DNA from: Gavia stellata
Lineage: Eukaryota > Chordata > Aves > Gaviiformes > Gaviidae
NCBI RefSeq assembly: GCF_030936135.1
Contig: NC_082602.1
Span: 1,550,001 to 1,614,000 of the forward strand
DNA length: 64,000 nucleotides
Direction: 5' to 3'
The stretch's first letter is position 1; every line of letters begins with the position of its first letter. Shown piece by piece: positions 57,567 through 64,000 of this stretch. A program made the translations under genes and the position numbers. The notes beneath the pieces were generated by a model. The model had not been told where the DNA came from. It did no database searches and saw only the letters and a program-made list of their open reading frames with translations.

Positions 57567-60500
57567 CTTCAATGTCACAAAAGAAAACTATTACAGCCAA
57601 GTTCATTAACTGTGTTTGAATTACTGCATAGTTGGGTTAATAACTGTGGCCTGATAAAGCACATACCTCTTCTTTATGTGCTTAAGAATATCAGTAATTC
57701 CCTGTAATCCCTAAGTCAGCGATAACACCAATGTACTTAATACCAGAACACAGTTTAAACACTGAAAAGGAGAGGTGAGCTGAAGCTTATCCTAATTTCT
57801 AGTGGCAAGAAGTTCTCCATGCCATTGACAGCAGCGTAGCAAACAGCTTGCTTTGTGCTTTTTCCTTCAGTGGTCTATTGCAGAGGATTAACTAACCCTC
57901 CTGCACACATCCCTGAAGACCACTCTGGCCTAAAGATCAACTTGATGCTACTCTAAAAACGGACAATTTTTAGAGGACTTTCCTCAGCTGCCGAGGGAAA
58001 TTCTCCAGCTGGAGGCACAGCCCACAGTTTGTTCCCTTTTGACTTCCCTTTCGGTATTAAAAAGAAAAGGGATTTAGAAAAACTACGCTTTTATTAATCC
58101 CCGCTCCCTTCCCGCCAGCTGCATCAATTCTGAACCTCGTTCTCGCATCTGCTCTGTCTAGTTAGCCTCCATGTCTCTGCTATTTTCTTAGATTGCAGTG
58201 CTGGTACTCCGTATTGAATTATTTGAGTAAGACATTCCTCTTATAGCATGACTGATGGCAAGCGGAAAACACAGAGGGACAATGATCGGATGAACTCATC
58301 TCTAGTGGGAGTGAACATCAGAGCAGCTGAAGGATGTGCCCTCTCAACGTTTGGCACAGTGCTGAGGGAGTTAATTCGCTGGCGTCAGGCTATCTGACAG
58401 CATCCTCTCCATCATGGCAATTTTTGGGTGGAATCGGTAGCAACGTTCCTGAGAGATGCAGGGGAATTGTAACGAGGAAAACAATAACATTTTAGAAAAT
58501 GCTACATCATCTGTACTCATCTCCTTAAAGTCAAATTGGAGGTCAGAAAAAATGACAGACAGAGATTACTGTAAACTGCCTACTCTTTTTCATTTTTTGA
58601 GAAGGTAAAGGCCATTTTTTCTAGAGTTTCACACCTCTTCTAAAAGGAAAAGCACTAAATGCTTATAATAAACTGTAATTTAAACTTTGGGGGTCCTCCA
58701 AACACTGCCAGATACCAGAACAACCTCGACTAACATTGTTAACTACAGGAACAATAGGCCATCTATACAGCCATCAGAAAAACGCTGGCTTCATGTAGGC
58801 CTAGGAGGCACAGTGTTAGGACAGAGTTAGGTCCTAGGCAAAACTAGGGTATTAGCTAACCAGGAACCACGCGCCGCTGTCATCGCTTACAACCTTTAAT
58901 AACGTCCATCCTCCATTTGTGCATCACCTACGAGAGGAACTTGGAACAACATAGTTAACAAGGAATGGACGGGAACAGTTGCTGAAAAAGCAAATGCAGT
59001 AGAAGAAGATCAGTATCTGATCTGATAATTGGCAGTTTAAAGACAGGTAGCCAAAGGACCTCATTTCCCTTACGATGGAAATTTTCCATTGGATGATTTG
59101 TTGATAGACAACAGTATGTTTGTTAAAGACATTTACTTTAAAAAATTTTGGCCAGGGCTTTATTTGAAAAAATGTATTGGCCAAGGCTTTAACTTCCAAA
59201 GGAAAATCAAAATTCTTGGATCGCATTTGAAGTGAGGATTGACTGTCTCACAAGCTGCCAAGTAGTAGGCTCCAGCTAGAAAGATCGAAGTAGGAGGCAC
59301 GCATTAGGATGGAGGAGGATCCTGCTGGCTCTTAGCTACAGCAGAACCTCAGCCCCTTACACGTATCGTGGTCCTCCTGGAGAAAGAAAGTCAAGTGAAA
59401 AACGCTGGGATAAACCCTCCCCCCCAAAACAGCTAAAAAAATATTGTGAAAAGATTTCTGCATGTAAACTCTGAATGTCTACAGAAAGTCTGAAACAGCT
59501 GTTCTTTCCTTAGTCTGATCATGAGGCAGAAATCACACTCCTAAAAGACCATTTCTTACAGGGTGATGATTTCTTACAATTGATTTCCTCTCAGATTAAT
59601 TTACTGATAAACCCTCATAGCATTGTTTGTCCCTGGTTTTTCTTGAACTTTGGGGAGAATGCACTCTTATCTGTGCGTATAACGTATTAGCTGGATCTCA
59701 TAACATGCAGAACAACTCATCCCCAATGACGAAATGGTGCTGGTTTCACGATACCAACTTCAAAGAGCAGCAGTGGCTGCTCACTCACAGACCCACACTC
59801 TCACAAAAAGCAACCCAAGGCGTTTTGAAGAATAATTTCCCTTTGCATTAGTCTGCGCTGCTGATATTCACAACTAATTCCTTGCTCTCTTCCGCAAAAC
59901 ATTTTCTTGGTATTTGAGCAAAAATCCCTTTTCACAGCGTAAAGACCTGCAATGATGGTTCAAGAGACATAAAGCGAGTATAAACGGAGCTCTAATTCTT
60001 TTGCTGTACGCTAGATGTCACTGGTGCATGTTACACGTCCTTTGAGTTGGCAAAAGCATTCAAGTAGGACAGCGTTAAATCTCTGGATGATCTTAACAAC
60101 CTCTCAGTTGAAATTCTGTTAGCATTTTCTTGACAAACCCTGTTTTAACAGGTTTGTAACTCTACCGTGCACATTTACTCCATGACGAAACACGACACAT
60201 TGTGCAAAACATTCAGGGTAAGCATTTTATTTTTAATGGTGGACATTTTCCACTTAATATACGCAGGAGAAATTTTCTGGATTCAACTGTTTTTTACGCT
60301 CCAATAAATCAAACCCTCTTTCACAGAAAAGATAAAAAAGGAGGCTGATCATTTCAGTCTGTAAAATTATCTAAGTTGCCTCAAAGTCTTTTAGGAGTTT
60401 GTGGTAGAGGGAGGAAATAACAAAGCACAGCTACTATTCTGACCCATTTTTTGGTGTAACCAGACAGATTCGTGATTAATAAAAATGTCAGGTAATCAGT

Positions 60501-60782
60501 CATACCAGTCTCAAGGAAAAGTACGACTCTCTCGTTGCTTATCAGTCTTACAAAGTACAGGATAGGGAAAAATCAGCATGTCCCGAGCGACACATGGGTT
60601 TTCCCCAGCTGGCAGTGACAAACACAGCGCGGCTGCTACGTCTGCGACTTCTAAATCATGTCTTTGTTTTCCAGCCAAACATTTTGCTTGAATGCAGGTA
60701 TGTGGGATTGGGCTACTCGTTTGGGACTTCTGGACGTGAAGCAGCCCATTCAAAATAGCTCGGTAGCGAGCATGGCACAGTC

Positions 60783-60793
60783 TGCGCATGCGC
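60783..60793. promoter_or_regulatory. Isolated NRF1-type palindrome
   Basis: TGCGCATGCGC is a near-ideal NRF1 binding site, and CpG-containing palindromes are rare in this AT-rich intron. It is not within a CpG island and no transcription start is evident. Confidence 0.35.
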
Positions 60794-63429
60794 TGTTGTT
60801 GTGCACATCAGCATTAATCCAGCACAACCAGAGGGCACTGCATCTTCTTGTATCTCTTCTTTTCATAAACGACTGCTGGACATGGCTTGATGTTTGGGAG
60901 TGACATGTCCCAGAGGTGATTGTGGGAGCCTCAAACATTAGCTTCGGTTTAGCGGGGTTTACTTCTTGCAGAAATGCAGCTCTGTCGCTGGTTATGAGTG
61001 TGACTTTGCTCAGCTGCCGATGGGCATTAGCTGTCTCGACTACCCTTTCCTCCCAGCTCCGGTGTAAAGCCAAGCACCTTTGGGACCCCAACGCTGCTCT
61101 GATTTGTGCCCGGCTGCCAGCCCCCACCAGGAAGAGTCACCAGTGATATTTGTCTGTATCCCAGCAGCACTCCACCTGCAAAGGGGAACAGGTCGCTCCT
61201 CTCCACTCTATCCGCAACTTACTCCCACATTCCTTAAAACACCTTCGCAGATCATTGTTTTCAAACAGTGACAGGTTTAACATAAACTCTGTTAAAGTCA
61301 GGGCCTCCACAATGTTTTATAAGCAGAAACACGGCAGGGTGTTCCCAAAAAGCCCATTTAAGAGAAGCCACAGGTATCTTCCAATACACAATAATTTTAT
61401 AAGTTGTGTTAAAATCACAACTGGCAGAATTCATGTGCTAAATCTGTGCTGTTGGTAACAGTTCTCACTTCTGTATACATCACAAAATTTCTGAACACTT
61501 GGAAAATACCTTGGCTAAATTTATATTCCTTATTGCTAATTAAGTTTTTAAAACAGGGGGCTCCATCTCTTTCTGACTTTCTAACCTTTCTCCCATCATA
61601 TCCAGTTTATTAAATGACCCTTTGTCCTATTGATCTCTTTTCTGCTAGGATCCGGAGCAGATTCCTGGCTGGCAGAAGGATGGTTCTAAGTCTTGGCAAT
61701 CTCTTCCCAGTGAGGGAACAACCATTGCTACTGCGTCCTGTGACTGGGGGAGCAAGAACATTGAGCCATCCCGCTAAAGATCAAAACTCCAAGAAAGATG
61801 GTCACAGAAGGAATTTCTTTTTAGATTTGGGTAAGCACCTGAGCTGAGCCAAATCTCTTGAGGTTCACTCATTTGCTAGCGAAAACTTGTTAACTTCAGA
61901 TGTCAAGCTACAAAACTCTCACTTCATTTTTCTCCTTACTTTAGCAAGCTGACACTCACCTCTACCCTAAAGCCAGGAAAGCATTCCCCGGGATTTTGCC
62001 GATTTAAATATGTAAAAGCTTTTGAAGAGAGAAAAGAGGGGAAAAAAGAAAAAAAAAAAACAAAACAAAAAAACCCTGAGTATGTAGGCACATGGAGCAT
62101 TTTAATGAGGTTGCTTCTAAGCTGATACCCCATAGATTTTCAGACCAGGCAAATGAATAACCTTCCCCTCCCATTTGAAAAACTGCTTTGTAACCTATCT
62201 TAACGCTATTCTATTCTGTATATTTCACTGGAAACACAAACATCCCTAAAAAGACATTCCTATATTTTCAAAGGGCACCAAAATGAAGAGGGACACGTTT
62301 TCTGACCATGACGAGAGTCGGCATCGGAAAAAGATTCTTTTCATGGAGTTGAAAGAGCAAACCGCCTCCACGCACAGATACTAGCTCACTTTCATATACT
62401 AATAATAGTAGATTTGCAGAGAGCTTCCCAAAGTGAGGAGTAAAAGGGTGTCAGGATTTTCACTTGTCATCAAGGTCATATAAATTTTCTGATCCTGGAC
62501 AGCACCAAATAATGTTCTTTTGACCTTCAGCATTTCTAATGGGATCCCACTTTGGTCATACTCTAAACTGGCTATGACTAGAAGAAAACACAGACCTCAA
62601 TGAATTTACAAACTGCAAAAGTGGGAAAGTAATGATAAAGAGGGATCAGCAGATAGTCTGGGTGTAAAGCAGCGAGATACATTTTAATGAGACTAGTTTT
62701 GGCAGTGGGTTGGAGTACAAGAGTCAGTCGGAGGAGCACTGCAAGCAGATTTACTGGCACTTTTCCTTAGAGAGAAAGGAAAATGGATATCTGTCAGGCA
62801 TTTCTGCTGACTTCCTGCCAGGTTTCCTTAATTTTCACTTCCACTTTTGAATAAAATGAGGAACAAAATCACAGAGAATCCGTTCTGGGAACGATCAGAA
62901 GCTCTGGCAGCAGACAAGAGAACACAAGCTCCCAGTTCATCACCAAGACCTACAAAGACCACGGAGATACCTACAAACCAAAAATGGCCAGCAGAAGGAA
63001 GGAGGCTGTATTGCCTCTTTATTTGCCACCGCTCTGAAAGCTACCACTGCTAAACTGCATCTGATTTTTATACTCCTAGTTCAGAAAGGGATGCTGGAAG
63101 ACTGGAGAGAGTACAGAAAACTGTAAATGATTAAAAGAATTAAAACCTCGCCCAGAGTGCAGAAGTCAAGGAACTTCTTAAGAAAAAAATTTAAGAAGGT
63201 GATGTGATCATAAGCCTAGGCCTTGGTGGGAACCAGAAATTGGAAGTACCAACTGGATGCTTCAATCTAGCACCCAAAGTTATAATACAACTCTATGACT
63301 GAATCTAGACAAATTAAAAAAAAAGAAAAAAAGGCCTAATTTTTGACAGTAAAAATAATTACCCTGCAGTAACAACACAAAGGTTGTAGTTGACTGGATT
63401 TTCTTGAGCAGTTGCTTTGCTGAAAGACA

Positions 63430-63535
63430 ATGCTGAAGCAGAATTAATTTTGGGAGTTCCTATGGTCTTTATTCTACTTGGTCAGACTGATCACAGTGAT
63501 CTTTTCCAACCTATAAACTCTGACTATATGCAGAG
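63430..63535 (+). mobile_element. Possible CR1 3'-end relic
   Basis: CTTGGTCAGACTGATCACAG, then TGATCTTTTCCAACCTATAA resembles the common CR1 3' end (the usual text being GATGATC, then CCTTCCAACC, then TAAA). Very short and worn. Confidence 0.4.
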
Positions 63536-63956
63536 CTTTAGTACGCTGTAATTCATCTGTAGTAAATTAAGAGCTCGGGAGAACAAGCTCTTTTTCAATC
63601 ACAGTCCACCGAGATGGCTCACAGCCATTTGCTTTTTAGGCTGCTGACTGACATGCTGCTTTATACCATCATTGACCAGTCTGGTCTAGTTTTCACCGAG
63701 ATAAAAAGCAAACACAAAGGTGAAACACATGCAAAAAACCCCAAAAGATAGCGGCTGCTTTAGAAGAAGAGGCTGATTTGCATTTTCATTGTTTTGAATC
63801 ATACGCAGAATGCTGAAACACAAAAATACAGTTTCTAACAAAATGATTCTACAGCCATATTGATACACGGGCAGCTGAATGGGTTGAGATCCTAATTTTG
63901 TCTTAGAACGTACTTGCCGCTAGCGAGGACTCAGGAAAACCATGTAAAGAGATTAC

Positions 63957-64000
63957 CTTAATTTCATTTCCTCACCCACGTAATCTCTGGCTTCTGTTCT
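63957..64000 (-). CDS. PCDH15: PCDH15 membrane-proximal extracellular exon (3' end only)
   Basis: The window edge cuts into an exon that ends at the donor TTAAG|GTAATC. Only one of three frames is open, reading RTEARDYVGEEMKL plus two bases, AG. These join the first base of the TM exon to give Arg (AG|G), so the product reads [16 protein letters not shown]. Mammals also have Arg directly before [10 protein letters not shown] as remembered. The exon belongs to the MAD12 region between the last cadherin repeat and the membrane. Confidence is limited because only 44 nt are visible and the rest, including the acceptor, lies outside. Confidence 0.68.

Larger units (their letters stand above)
57567..63956 (-). 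other. PCDH15 intron, 6.4 kb
   Basis: The intron between the membrane-proximal exon and the TM exon; their phases join directly (AG|G, Arg), so no missing exon is required. It holds a short CR1-like tail near 63.45 kb, an isolated NRF1-type palindrome at 60783-60793 and a 125-codon minus-strand frame (60750-61127) that I do not recognise. Confidence 0.65.
32160..64000 (-). other. PCDH15: PCDH15 gene, 3' part (5' part beyond the right edge)
   Basis: A minus-strand gene spans the right half of the window. Its exons encode the end of the extracellular region, the single transmembrane helix and all the cytoplasmic tails of protocadherin-15. The protein pairs with cadherin-23 to form tip links of inner-ear hair cells, couples to the TMC/TMIE/LHFPL5 transduction complex, and also acts at photoreceptor calyceal processes. 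Identification rests on strong residue matches between several exons and the mammalian protein as remembered (TM exon, CD1 motifs, MTKL tail) plus fully consistent intron phases. The 11 cadherin repeats and the promoter lie outside the window. The CD3-type 3' end is set approximately, from a polyadenylation signal. Confidence 0.95.

Overview
This window is vertebrate nuclear DNA, most likely from a bird. It is AT-rich and mostly intergenic or intronic. Its only recognisable coding content is split into exons bounded by GT-AG splice sites, and it holds a few worn CR1/L3-type LINE fragments and little else repetitive. The avian call is an inference from three things: the CR1 remnants, the compact introns, and protein differences from the mammalian orthologue as I remember it. 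No bacterial-type operons, CRISPR arrays, rRNA or tRNA genes are visible.

The main content (about 32-64 kb, minus strand, so transcription runs from high to low coordinates) is the 3' part of PCDH15, protocadherin-15. This cadherin forms the lower half of the hair-cell tip link and is an Usher 1F / DFNB23 deafness gene. In transcription order the exons are: the end of a membrane-proximal extracellular exon running off the right edge (63957-64000+); the transmembrane exon (57348-57566); a 9-nt microexon (54478-54486); a 111-nt shared cytoplasmic exon (53382-53492); a 6-nt microexon (51319-51324); the CD1 terminal exon (46813-48205); a block of three small exons (42208-42229, 40607-40645, 39287-39360); a shared 133-nt exon (38303-38435); a very long acidic, serine-rich terminal exon (35957-37543, CD2-type); and a last terminal exon (32436-32990, CD3-type). 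All phases match, so the window encodes one membrane anchor with three alternative intracellular tails. The tails end in STAL, STSF and MTKL, all of which fit class I PDZ ligands. An unassigned 31-nt exon candidate at 45815-45845 has the same phases as the 22-nt exon. The CD2/CD3 names rest on gene order and tail size compared with the mouse isoforms as I remember them.

The left half (1-32 kb) lies beyond the 3' end of PCDH15. A CpG island at about 4.9-5.4 kb has a perfect RFX X-box palindrome, a Kozak-like ATG in a YY1-like context, and splice donors facing outward on both strands. It looks like a bidirectional promoter, but I cannot name the genes. The rest of this half shows no supportable coding exons. 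It holds microsatellites, one CR1 relic, a near-perfect ~110-bp palindrome at 7.9-8.0 kb and a miRNA-like hairpin at 22.9 kb.
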